From the NCBI RefSeq assembly GCF_963678635.1, contig NC_087065.1, positions 65,319,374 through 65,379,373 of the forward strand: a DNA stretch of 60,000 nt, in the 5' to 3' direction. The position numbers were made by a program, and so were the translations under genes. Source of the DNA: Symsagittifera roscoffensis (lineage: Eukaryota > Xenacoelomorpha > Acoela > Convolutidae). The number at the start of each line of letters is the position of its first letter. Positions within the stretch are counted from its first letter, which is position 1. The notes beneath the pieces were generated by a model, which did not search any database, was not told the DNA's origin, and saw only the letters and a program-made list of their open reading frames with translations. Below, piece after piece: positions 20,644 through 31,192 of the stretch.

Positions 20644-22270
20644 ATATATATAATGTTTTTTTCTTTCAATGTTTTTTGTAAAAGAAAAAGTTTGGGCGTA
20701 GAAGCTTATGGAGGAAAGTTTTCCAAATCTGATCTCTTCGTTGAAACACAAAATCTCCGATTTGGTAGGTTAATTTTTGAGAAAACAAACAAAAAAACCA
20801 AATATATTGGTCAAATATTTCCCCGACCGACCTTTCAAAGACTGTAGACAAAGGCGTAAAGCAAAAAGAGACCAGGTGATTATGCAGGAACACAAGGGTG
20901 TAGGCGGTATTTTTATGGATACCCTTTTTTTGAAAATCCATAGAAAGGTTTTTGAGAAAAAAAAACTTTTTTTTTTGCGAAGTGCTACAATTTTCCGAAG
21001 CGTAAAAAAAACCAATCCCATACATTTTCATAAAACCTGTTTTTTTTTCAAACAGGAATTCTACGCAAACATGCCACTCAAGGCATTTGAAATTCCAATT
21101 AGCAAATGGACAAACTTACGAAGCGGAAACAAGGCCGAGCAGACACCAGTTAAGCCGAAAAAAAAACTTATTAAAAAAATTTTTCATAAGCTTCAAGTAC
21201 CCCTGAAACTATCCTGTAGTGACTAGTACCCTCCCAAAAACAAATATGAATTTTTATGAAAATGAGCAAGTAAAATTTGAATTTTTATGAAAATGAGCAT
21301 GTCAGCATTGATATCAGAAAACGATATCAGCAAGAGATTCAACTGATTTTGTTAAACTAGTTGTTAACTAGAAAAAAGTCTACATTCCGATTTGATAACG
21401 CTTGCTAATCGCAAGCGTACAAATATATTGAGCTGAGTCATTTGCAATTTTTTCTTTCGAAACAAAATCGCAAGCGTAAAAAACCATAAACCGTAAAAGT
21501 TTTTAAAATCAAAGTCCTTTGAAAAATATATAAAAATTAAGAAACGTCACATCTCGTAAACTAAATGCAATTGAGCAGTGGCATTTAGACATAAGATTGG
21601 CAACTCCTGAGAGTACTCCAACAGTACATGTTTTTACTTTATCCCCTCATATTTTTAGGTTTTAGTTTATCCGGGACATGTTTTTAGTTTATTCCCTCTT
21701 TCAAATAATTCTAACAGCTGATGCTTATTTCTGCTAATATTCATTTGGTTTTGGATATTTTCATTTGATAAATTTCATTTGAAAATGTGCTCGCATGCTC
21801 ATCTTTATTTAACAAAAACGTTCGTGCACAGTTACCTTTTTATTAATTTTCATTTAATTAATTTTAATTTTTTCTATAAGCTTTTGACTACCAGCCAAAT
21901 TTACCAAGACTTTATTCCCTAAATATCATAATTGCGCTCGTAAATAGAAGCTTAATTTCGCGCGCTAAATTTTTCACAACAGTAAAACATTCAGACCAAT
22001 TTTTGACAGCCAGATATTTTTGAATTTTTTGAGTGCAGCTCGAATCAATAGTAAAAGTACTTTGATAGGATATATCACTCGACCCCTTCAGACGTGTCTT
22101 TGAGGTATCTTGCTTCATGCGAAAAAAAACAGACGACATTTGCCGATCGGAATCATCAGTTTCAAGAAAAGAATAACATTGAGGGTATTGTTATTAGGAG
22201 GAATCATCTTGCGGTGCGCCTTAAATCATCGTGTATAGATTTTTCAGGCAAACAAGCAACGCCAGTCAAA

Positions 22271-22953
22271 ATGGGGCAAAAGCGCCCCATTGTGTCAACG
22301 TCGTCATCTACGTCGCCGGAGGATAATCGACCCCTAAGGTCGTCTAATCCGAGATCTCGGATTACTGCCAAAACAGTATCGGTTCCTGTTCGTCCTCAGC
22401 CTCCTCTACTGTTGTCATCCTCCACCCCTGTGCGGACAAAATCCTCTGTGACCAAGTCGGCGGAAAGCTGGTGTCGGATGCTCCTGGCATACAGTCTATT
22501 CCTCGAGATGCTACGGCGGTGGTGGATCTTACGGCCTCTTCCTCTACGTCTGGAAATTTCCTCCCGGAAGTGCCTATCAGTGTGAAGTCGAACGTATCTT
22601 CTCTTGCCAAATCTGTGATCATCTCTTGCGCGGATTTGATTCCTATCTCGTCGGATGATGAATCGTCAGTCCCGCAATTATAAGATTGTTCTAAAGGCTC
22701 AAATTTGGCTGTCTCCAACCCTCCCAACCGCGATGTGTCAGGATTTACTTCGGATCTTGATGGAAATATCTCCTCAGCGTCCAATTCGTCACGCACTTCC
22801 TCTCGCCAAAAGAAGCAAACTTCTTTTTATGGTAGCCCAATTCGTCACTCCGTGAATCTAATTAATTTACCTATCCCATCCAGTTCGACTCAGGCATCTC
22901 CGGATAGAAGGGTCCGCTTTGCCAAGGACAAACAAGAAAAATCTCTTCAGTAG
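22271..22953 (+). pseudogene. LTR-retroelement reading frame remnant, copy 2
   Basis: Same frame, same frameshift and same stop as 19497-20179, so the element was already broken before the 2.76-kb duplication arose. Confidence 0.5.
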
Positions 22954-23231
22954 GAACATCCTCGGGTTTGTTCTCCAAACAAGGCCGGAAGCTTTACTAG
23001 GAAGTTTACTAGATTTCCTACTGTCAACTCGTTGTCGGATAACCCGCTGCGACGGAATGAAAATTAAACTCTGCTGTTCTTCTGTCGGTCATATTCGTTA
23101 GATTTAAACTCTTTGCTAAAACTCTTAGATCTGTACTCACTCAATCGTTGAGTCCTTTCAGTCTTTTCAAGTTATTTTGTATTTAGTGCAGTTACATTTG
23201 AAAAATTCATATGTTCCATTTGAACTTTCCC

Positions 23232-23414
23232 TAGAGGGGGAAATGTGGTGCGGTGTTGTTTAATGTGTAGTACTGTATTATTCATTGTTACTTATGACGT
23301 CATTCTAATCTAAGCCGTTATTCTAATGTTGGTTATCAAGGTCGCTATCGACCTGTCAAACCTCGGTTCATTTATAAGCAAGCATGATTTGTTAAAGTAC
23401 TTATTTTATTTATT
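23232..23414 (+). mobile_element. Polypurine tract and truncated LTR, copy 2
   Basis: Duplicate of 20458-20643; the LTR starts TGTGGTGCGG at 23244 and is truncated at the GA microsatellite. Confidence 0.55.
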
Positions 23415-23418
23415 ATGT

Positions 23419-23436
23419 AGAGAGAGAGAGAGAGAG
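23419..23436. repeat. (GA)n microsatellite
   Basis: Nine AG units at the right edge of the tandem duplication. Confidence 0.95.
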
Positions 23437-23790
23437 GATCTAACAGCAAGAAAAACAATTCGAAATTTCAAAAAACAAAAAAAAGTATGTCAAAAAGTAA
23501 ATCAAAATGGAAAATAAAGAACTTGTAACACATCTTCGTTGTAGCTATATAGAACATAAACAAAAAATTTAAAAATTCATTGATTTTTGAACTAACTTGA
23601 CCATCCATAGCAAAAACCAGTTTTTTTGCTATGACATTTTATATTCCACGCTGACTGGATTTCTGATAACTGAAAAATTAGCCTCAGTGATTGTTCAAAC
23701 GAAATTCAAAAAATAAAAAAAAATCAGTCAGTTCCTCCTGCTCTTATCGAACATCATTCCTTACTTCCAATTCAGACAAAGAGCAACTCA

Positions 23791-24003
23791 CTTGTAATTC
23801 AAGTAAAATGGATCCCCTGTCTTTTCGAAGTAACTCTGCAGATAATCCTTTCCTACTGCAACATAAGATGTGAGAGAGACAAAGAGACCCTCCGCACAAT
23901 TCTCAGGAGTGTCGAAGCTGTACAGACATTCCTCTTTGTACACCAGTTTGTTCATGTTGGGCATGGACAACTTCCCACAGAACTGCATCAGAGACATGCC
24001 AAT
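23791..24003 (-). CDS. USP5: USP5 upstream coding exon (N-terminal UBP-like domain)
   Basis: 71 codons in phase 0. The acceptor TATTCTTTCAG precedes ATTGGC and the donor AAG|GTGAGT follows. The peptide KEECLYSFDTPEN aligns with the start of vertebrate USP5 (KDECAFSFDTPE), and GKDYLQSYFEKTG with GKQYVERHFNKTG. This is the N-terminal zinc-finger-like domain that helps position the catalytic core. An internal ATG (MSLMQFCGKL) could be the start if the short exon at 26480 is non-coding. Confidence 0.92.
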
Positions 24004-24095
24004 CTGAAAGAATAGATTAACTTCAGACCTTTTCAGTAGTATGTCTTCCGATAATAGTTTAATAGTTATTGATTGGTTGTTTTAAACTCGACGAA

Positions 24096-24205
24096 CATGG
24101 GCGGATTTAGCGCGGGGGGGGGGGGGGTCGCAGTCAATTTAAGGGAGAGTGCAGTTGTAATATTTTATGACATCTATGATGGAGAAAATCATAGATCCGC
24201 CCCTG
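24096..24205. mobile_element. 110-bp hAT-type MITE with 8-bp target-site duplication
   Basis: The ends are inverted repeats: CATGGGCGGATTTA on the left, CAGGGGCGGATCTA as the reverse complement of the right end (12 of 14 match). It is flanked by perfect 8-bp direct repeats TCGACGAA at 24088-24095 and 24206-24213, the signature of hAT transposases. No coding capacity. It contains a run of 14 G (24114-24127). Confidence 0.88.
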
Positions 24206-24989
24206 TCGACGAAGCACATCTTCTAACCACGTGCGATACACAAATAAATGCCAAAACTCGAAAACAAAAACAAACATCACTGTTTAAAAATTTCAGGCTT
24301 TTTCGACAAATATACCCAGGCTAAAGAATTCGAATATATTAGAACGGAAAAAATCTGAATCTTTTATAATAATTTTAACTATCCAAAACCTTGAAAAAAA
24401 TTCTTTTGGCCCAATCATGAATGTTGTTTGTTCGCTAAATGGGCAATATGAGTTGCCTGAAATTGGTTTGATTATAATCGGTCTCTGCTAATCGTAAAAG
24501 TTTAACAAATTAACGTAGCGACTGAACCGACAGTTGCGGTTAAAAAAAAAGATCAGAAAAAGCGAATTAATTTAGAAAGAAACTTTCAATATTATCAGCG
24601 GAATAATAAAATATGGACCATTTGATAGACAAAAGTAAAAGACGTGGAGCGCAGACCAATTTGCATAGACTGCAGAACAATTGTTTTAAATCATTTCAGT
24701 TTAACGCGTTAAGAACTTATTAAAACACAAAAGTTTCTCCGTTACCGCAAATTTCATTAATGATGCACGTTCAAGCCATTTTCCCTGCGTACGATCAAGG
24801 AATCCAGGTTTTCAACCAATTGCTTTGATTGTTTCCACAAGAGAAATCGCTGCAACCAAGTTTTCATGTTGAAACAAGGACTGTTTTCGCTTTCAGATCC
24901 CGTTCAATCTTCGTAAAATGGGGAACAGCTAAAGGTGGAGGTGACTGTTTGATATATTTTTTAAAATCTGCTGTAGAGATGCGGGAAAG

Positions 24990-25145
24990 AATGCGGAAAT
25001 AACTTCATAAATTTGACTTTTCCCAAATCCGTTTCTTTACTAAATAAAGCAGGGGAATAGCGCGTTTATGCAGGGAAGATACCCACATCATTATCTTTCG
25101 GTTGAACCCTTGGACTCAGACTTGATGGTCGCGTGTAGCATAAAA
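24990..25145. repeat. Isolated relic of the 160-bp satellite
   Basis: Same order of landmarks as the 17110-18060 array (TTGACTTTTCCCAAATCCG, AAAGCAGG, GCGTTTATGCAGGGAAGAT, GGTTGAACCC, CTCAGACTTGATGG). Confidence 0.6.
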
Positions 25146-26084
25146 AGCCATTAGGAAGGGGTACGGGCCCCTACCGTGCAAAAAAAATATCTAAATTTTA
25201 ACCTATTCCTTTTTTCTGAAAAAATTTACGTTCTCGAAAATGGTTCTTAGGCTTGTTCTAATTTTTTGCATGCGACCCTGATTTTGACAGTGCAATCATT
25301 CCTTATAATTGCCAGCCTATAGGTTTGAAGACCACTTAACCCGATTTTTCCACTTTTTTGAGGTAACCAAAAAGGTGTTTTTTTTTCACCTTTTCTTCAA
25401 ATATGGAAAATTTACGGCTATGGGGATGAAAACCATTCTGAACAGGTTCATTAAGTGTGTCTTAGTGAAATAAATTGATTGGAACAACTTTTTTTGACTT
25501 TTTGAAGAAAAAAAAGTTCATTTTTCACGTTTCTGACTCAACATTTTATATCAAAAAAATAAAAATTTTCAAAAGTATGATGATATTGAATTTATTTGGT
25601 ATATTCCAGCTCCTCATAGTCAATTTGGTGGGTATAGAGTTTTAAAACGTCAAAATTGAGTAAAAATTGAAGATGTTACGATTTTTTTATTTTCACCATT
25701 TTTATTACCAAGTTAGTGTAACACCAAAAAAAAAAAAAGTTTTAAGTTCACAAACATAAGCATTGACGGATGATTTCGGCTTAGCATTGTCACCAATATA
25801 GGTTTTCAGCTATGCTCAATTGAAATGGGACAAAAATTGTAGAAACAAGATCGTTATTGCAATCCGAACACGCTTGAATTCGCATTTCAATGACGATACG
25901 CGTTCCGCCCACGGTTGGCTCGTGTCTATAGCTGCATAAGGTGCATTCTGTCCAAGCAGATCATGTGCACTATGCTATAGACCTATGTACCGACTGTGGT
26001 GGTTTTTACGCTTTTTAAAACCTCTGTTTTTTTTTAAATTTTGTTTGCTTTATTTATGATTCATTTGTTTTTTCCGCCCTAATA

Positions 26085-26142
26085 GTATAGTAGATGACGC
26101 GCGGCATCCCCGCAGGTTTGGCGTCGGTTCGAATCCCGCTTT
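26085..26142 (+). repeat. tRNA-like sequence with perfect B box
   Basis: GGTTCGAATCC at 26124 is a perfect B box, preceded by TAGTATAGTAGATGACGC, an A-box-like stretch. GACGC...GCGTC and GCGG...CCGC pairings give a nested hairpin, but the acceptor ends do not pair. A SINE or tRNA relic is more likely than a gene. Confidence 0.3.
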
Positions 26143-26479
26143 TACATTTTTAATTTTTTTTTAATTTAAATTTTATTTTACTAAACACACCTTCAGTTTT
26201 CTTGTTACTACTACTGTTCGCTGTTGTCTGCTAAACAATCGCGTATTTCGATGTTTTATCGTAACTTCAACTTTACTTTCTATTGCTAAACGACGTAAAA
26301 CACAATAGAAAACTGGATAGAAACTATGTGATGTATAATTGTTTTTTCCAAGCAAGCGGTTCCTTTAGAAAAGGATTTCCTCCTAAACTCATTAACGGAA
26401 CCATTAATATGGACTTTTTCAAATTCTTTGGTTAGATTTAAAATTGTCAAATTTATCAAACTACTCCATCTTAACTTAC

Positions 26480-26503
26480 CTTATGCAATGATTTTAAAGA
26501 CAT
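26480..26503 (-). CDS. USP5: Probable USP5 first exon
   Basis: ATG followed by 7 codons (MSLKSLHK), then the strong donor GTAAGT in phase 0, matching the phase of the 23791-24003 exon. If used, USP5 totals about 816 residues, near the human 835-858. If the real start is the internal ATG in the next exon, this is 5' UTR. An AG acceptor (AAATTTCAG, cut at 26583) lies about 80 nt before the ATG. Confidence 0.55.
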
Positions 26504-26583
26504 TTTCAAAAAACTTGGAATCTCGTCCGCTCTTTTATCTTTACAATCACATCGAATAACGATACTTGATAAGCGATGCACAC

Positions 26584-26631
26584 CTGAAATTTACAAAAAT
26601 TAGAAGCAAAAATTCGAATTTGTTACTTCAC
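26584..26631 (-). other. Possible 48-bp intron or trans-splice acceptor between PRKRIP1 and USP5
   Basis: The minus strand has GTGAAG at 26631 and TTTTGTAAATTTCAG ending at 26584, giving a potential 48-bp intron. Alternatively only the acceptor is used, for spliced-leader addition to USP5. Confidence 0.3.
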
Positions 26632-26712
26632 GCAGCCTGGGAAAAATCTTGCTCGTCGTTATAATACATCTTCATTTTCGCAAGGAAAATCGCATCACAC
26701 AAATGAGAAAAA

Positions 26713-27399
26713 TTAAGAAGCCGAATCTTTATGACAACAAGTCGCAGTTTTGGCATCAAGGCAGGGAGTTTCCTCTTTTTCGTTCTGTTGGCATGTTGGC
26801 GTTTCTTGATTGTCGCCCTCTTTAGTTTGTTGGATAAAAAATTGGTTTGGATCAGCTTCGGAAACTTTTCCTATGTATAATTTAAGATCTATATCATTTT
26901 GGCTATTCTGCTCATCTGTTTTACTCGTTTCGTCGTTCTTCGACGCTTTCATTTGTTTGGCTTTTTCTTTCTGTTTTAGGCGTTTTTGTCTCTTTTTAGA
27001 AGTTTTAAGTTCTGCTTCCAGTTCATTCTGTTTCAATTTTGCTTCATATTCGAGCCTTTCCTCTTCTTCTTTACTTACAGCTTCATAATACTGATTCCGT
27101 TTCTGTTCACGACGCCGTATTCCTCTGTATACATGAAACTCTCCACTACCAGCCGCGGCGGATGATCCCATCACCTCACGAACAAATTCAGGTGGTTTCG
27201 AAACAGACGGTCCCTTCGGACGATCAGGTATTGTAATTGGTCTCTCTGGATGTTTCATCATTCTGTCTATCTTTAACCTTTGAAGGTCTGATAATGACTT
27301 GCACTGCACAAACTCTTCTCTTTCACGCAAAAATTTGCTTCTTTTCTGTTTCTTTGGGTCATCCTCATCGTCTGGAGGAATATACATAGAGCCACTCAT
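26713..27399 (-). CDS. PRKRIP1: PRKR-interacting protein 1 homologue (spliceosomal)
   Basis: 228 codons without introns. The core [20 protein letters not shown] (residues 68-87), continuing [10 protein letters not shown], is nearly identical to the diagnostic [30 protein letters not shown] of PRKRIP1. [17 protein letters not shown] before it matches LERLMKNPDKAVPIP. A long Glu/Lys-rich helix (about 110-160) follows, as in the family, then an acidic/Ser-Thr tail. The human protein is 184 residues; the extra length is at both ends. Known role: a nuclear protein seen as a long helix in catalytic spliceosome structures, originally found as a PKR binder. An AG (GTTTATAG) precedes the ATG by 12 nt. 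USP5 follows on the same strand with ~210 bp between stop and ATG; no AATAAA is visible in that gap. Confidence 0.93.
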   Translation of the reverse strand: [228 protein letters not shown]

Positions 27400-27504
27400 T
27401 TTAAAACAAATCTATAAACAACTTAAGATTTTGTGAAACACACCAAGTGCATTAAAAAAGAGTTTAACAAATATTTCTTGCTTGCGAAAACAATTGAAAA
27501 AATT

Positions 27505-27870
27505 TAATGACGACCGAGAGCAATTGAGCTTCGATCTGGCAAGGAATCACCATATGATGTAAGCTTCTCGGACTGCGCGATCGACACAAATTTGGCCGGC
27601 GTGGATGGTATATATCTGTGCTATTCCCCCGGATGGCACAGCGTAACCTTCCATCGCCCAAATGAAACGATGCTAAAGGCCTTAGTGATGAAAACGTAAT
27701 AAAAAGGAAGGTAGAAATCTTCTGGAAGCTAAGTCTTTCAAAACGAAAAGACGGGCATTTTAATTGCGACGTGTACAAACACAACAGCCGGATAACACAC
27801 GAAAAACAGTCGTATGACAAGAAGGAGAAGATAAATTTGTATTTGAAATGGACAGTTAGTTGAAGCCTCC
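27505..27870 (+). pseudogene. Coding-like GC-rich island, unrecognised
   Basis: GC content is visibly higher than the flanks. The plus strand holds two overlapping frames without ATG: one ending ALVMKT-TAA at about 27699 with peptides like YDVSFSDCAIDTNLAGVDG and CYSPGWHSVTFHRP, then one (from about 27671) with VEIFWKLSLSKRKDGHFNCD ending LKWTVS-TGA. Joined they would give ~120 residues, so a frameshifted gene fragment is possible. The minus strand also has an open 141-codon frame (27464-27889) immediately upstream of PRKRIP1, which may instead be its promoter region. No family recognised. Confidence 0.2.
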
Positions 27871-27929
27871 GGGCGTAACACGCAGACACGATAAGTGGAC
27901 ACGGGCAAGGAAAGGGTCAATCCATCTAT

Positions 27930-30900
27930 AAAACATAACTGTTACTAAAAATATCTATAATTAATATTTTTAGCCCTGCTTTTAGTAATTGTCACAATAT
28001 CTGGGGATCCGAGACCCAGCTATGAGGTTATTTTTTCATGTAAACGGAAGCCAAATAAAAATTGTTTGACTGTTGGCCTAAACGCGGTAACATGATGGTT
28101 AACCCTTAAACAGACCAGAAAATCAACTGGTTAGGTCGCGACGGTGAAAAACAAGTAGAATTAAGGTAGGTAACTGACGTCAGCCAGTCGTCAATAGGGA
28201 CTTTTCCTATCCTCCTTCGCTGTGTAATTTCTGGGCAAATGTTACAATCCGAGATTTCTTCAAAAAAAAATCGTGTGTCGTGGCTATAATAGCGAGAATT
28301 TTCCATGATTTCTGGGACGAAGATCTATAGACATACTGTCTCCCGTCATTTAAATTAGTCATTTACAAAAACATCCTAAAAACGCAACAACTAACGAGCT
28401 CAACAACTATCTAGACGCCAAAAGGCCACTATTAGCTTTTCAATTCCAGAAAAAATTCTGCAAAAGCCAAGAAAACGGAAAAGGAAAACCTAGAATCTAA
28501 ACGAGAACGAATTTAACAAAAAGTTTGTAAGTTTAAAAAGGTTTATTGGAACGTTTTGGCACAATTTGTGCATCATCGGGATTAAATTTTTTTAACAATT
28601 TTTTTACTAAATGATCAAAGATATGGAAAAAAAGACCAACATGTCTAAAAATGCTCGAAAATTTTCTGACCACTCAAACTTATGCAACTGTAATTTCATA
28701 ATAAATTCCTTAATTTTAAATAACATTTTCCTTTATATTTCAGATAATTTTCAGTTTTTGTAATTTATTTGTTATAATTTTTCTTATCGGGAATATTTTC
28801 ATTTTTGACATGCCTGTTTTTTGAAAATTTAGCCATATACATGCATGAATTTGGGTCATGCTTATAAATGCATTTGGGTTATTAATAGTCCTAGCATAAA
28901 TTATAGAAACTGACAAAAATGAAAATATTCCGAAACTAAAAAGCAGTAGCTTATCTTGGAATCCAAATACACAAGTTTTAAGTGGAACAAAAATATCTCA
29001 ACTAAAATATTTGAAACGCGGCTATTTTTAAGAACGTATGGCAAAGATAGGGAGTGAATTACCATCGGGAGTGAAATTCGATTTAATTAAAACATGTGTC
29101 TTTCAATATTTCTTATCAGTAAACCTGCCAGATTTCTAAGTTTTTTTTGAAAGCTGGAGCAGTTCAATCAACAGTGTCTAAAGTGACCTTATAGGTTTTT
29201 AGTTTCAATGCAGCTTCTAAAGATACTCAATTCTCTGCTGACATCTCATCAACTTATCGAAAAAGATCTGCGATTTTTTCAGCGATCAATATCGGTTCAA
29301 ACTAAGCCATTTGTCAATTTTTCCCTGTTAAACCTATACACGCAATCTCTGAAATTTATCGAGTCCTAATTCGAATCTCAGAGACACTCAGAATGGAAGA
29401 TAATACCCTTCCTCCTTCAACAGATTTGTTTTCTCTGTCAACTAATTTTGTGAAGTCTTAAACATCAATTTGACAAGACAACCAAACAAACATAAAAACA
29501 AATTTTGATCGGCTATTCTCCCTCCGGCAAACAGCACTACATTATGATCCTATAAAAACTTGTAGTAGCCCGTTAGAATGCAGATATCGTTCTTGCATTA
29601 CTTGATTAATTTTATTTTTATTTTCCTTGAAGCCTTAATTTGATTATTCTCAAACTTTCATTTCCTTGAAGCCTTCATTTAATCACTCGGAAATTGAAGT
29701 CTGTTACAACTATTTTCTGCCGTGAGTATGCCCTCAGGATCGTCAAATTGACTTAATGCGTTACCCTTCACCGAATACAATTCCGAACTGAACAAATCAG
29801 AATTCAAACACGGGATATACCTGCGATGTTATTGGGAACCAGTCAAAATTCGCACAAGGTGTGCATTCGGAACCCCATTCAGCCTAAAGTAAATTTTGCG
29901 CCAAAGGAGGGTATACTCATATTGAACCCAAAAAAATTAGAGATAATATGGTCAAATTGATTGATGAGGTTTACCTTGCCGTCAAACTCCAGTCTGACCT
30001 TCGTCAAAGTCCAGCCGAAAGCTTTGTCAACAAATCAACTATCATTAATGATGAGGCGAGACAAGACATTAAAGCCAATGGACTATGGGGCTCGAGATTC
30101 AAACGCTGATTTTTTGATGTAAAAATTTCTCAAAGATCCACACAATTAACATGAGTCTATCAAAAGTTTCAAATAAAAGCAAAGAATGTAAATTGTCGAA
30201 CAAAGTAGCTTTAGCCCGCTTATCTTCGCGTGCACGGGCGTTGCAACATAGACAGCATTGAAAACGAAACAGAGTTGCTGAAAAACTAAGAGAGTAAAGG
30301 CCAAGACACTGAGGCATGGTTGTCATGTTATTAACAAGGTGTTATTAACAGACCTATATTTAACATGTTTTTAACACATTGTTTTTAACATTTTGAGCTT
30401 CCAGTTCGAATGCAGTCCTTTTTTCATATTTCATCACAAAATTCAACAACTAGGCCAAGCCTATATCCTCCAATGCTGAATTGGAGCGGTGTTTCTCAAC
30501 TCTCGGACTCACCAATGGATAACTCTGAAATTCTATGGGAGTCCAGAAGGCTGGAGAGCTGGCTTTTCTCTTTAAACAACTCGATGAGTGATTTTAAAAT
30601 TCAATTTTGCTTTTAACGTGTTTTTTTCCTTTCATATAGTTAACACGTTAAAAACGTTTTAGTCAACTATATGACAGCCATGCAATGAGGTAAAGAATTT
30701 TTATCAGAACTAAATCAGCTTCGCACTCCTTAGGAGATCATTTTCATGCATCATGGGATGGAAGTCACAAAAAAATTAGAATAAGTACATTGAATAAGTG
30801 CCATAGTACAGGATCGACGACTTATATTATGTGCTCACTTGACCACTTGATTTGATCGTTCTAGTGCTTTGATGCATATATATATATATATAATATATAA

Positions 30901-31192
30901 CGCTGGTTTGGCCCTTTCTGGCTTGACCGTAATTATACGGTCGGGCAAGTTTGGTAACTTTTTTATATTAAAGGTAATCAGAAGGTCAAAAGTATCATAG
31001 TAACCGAGGTTACAGTCATGAGTCCCTTCATCATGTATTCCAGTCAAAATCCTTGGAATTTTCTAGATATGGAAGTGATAATGATAAAAGAAGATGTCAA
31101 GTGTTTAAGTCCTTTTCATTTAAAATCGATACGGGTTACGCTTCTTCAATAAGAACACGCAACTCGACACGAGATAATATAATATACAAGTG
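27930..31192. other. Gene-free interval
   Basis: No convincing coding sequence on either strand. Small structures: a ~39-bp tandem duplication of TTTCCTTGAAGCCTT (29622, 29661), repeated TTTTTAACA blocks (30325-30400) with a facing CATATAGTTAAC...GTCAACTATATG inverted repeat (30637-30672), and a TA microsatellite (30877-30900). Confidence 0.6.

Larger units (their letters stand above)
17899..20662. repeat. 2.76-kb tandem duplication, copy 1
   Basis: Nearly identical to 20663-23415, with only scattered substitutions, a ~13-bp indel near 21315 and a few homopolymer changes over 2.76 kb. It begins inside a unit of the 160-bp satellite and ends in a TA/TTTA tract. It contains the 3' part of an LTR retroelement (19497-20179, LTR from 20470). 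Confidence 0.95.
20663..23415. repeat. 2.76-kb tandem duplication, copy 2
   Basis: See copy 1 (17899-20662). Offsets are 2764 bp at the left end and 2774 bp on the right after the small indel. Copy 2 ends at a GA microsatellite (23419-23436) where copy 1 has a TA tract. Confidence 0.95.
16563..23790 (-). other. USP5 intron, 7.2 kb, filled with repeats
   Basis: The donor is AAG|GTGAGT at the end of the 23791 exon. Contents, left to right on the plus strand: a 7-bp perfect hairpin (16851), a degenerate ~160-bp satellite (17110-18060), two 2.76-kb tandem copies (17899-23415), a GA microsatellite, then about 350 bp of unremarkable AT-rich sequence. No coding sequence belonging to USP5 was found inside, although a microexon cannot be excluded. 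Confidence 0.8.
24004..26479 (-). other. USP5 first intron, 2.5 kb
   Basis: The donor is AAG|GTAAGT at 26479 and the acceptor TTTCAG at 24004. It contains the hAT-type MITE (24096-24205), a relic of the 160-bp satellite (24990-25145), a self-complementary AAAAGGTG-T8-CACCTTTT around 25370 and a B-box-like GGTTCGAATCC (26124). The rest is featureless AT-rich sequence. Confidence 0.6.

Noticed and set aside
26085-26142. Functional tRNA gene at the perfect GGTTCGAATCC B box
   Set aside because: The acceptor stem does not pair and the central hairpin does not have a 5-bp/7-nt anticodon arm; kept only as a tRNA-like relic.
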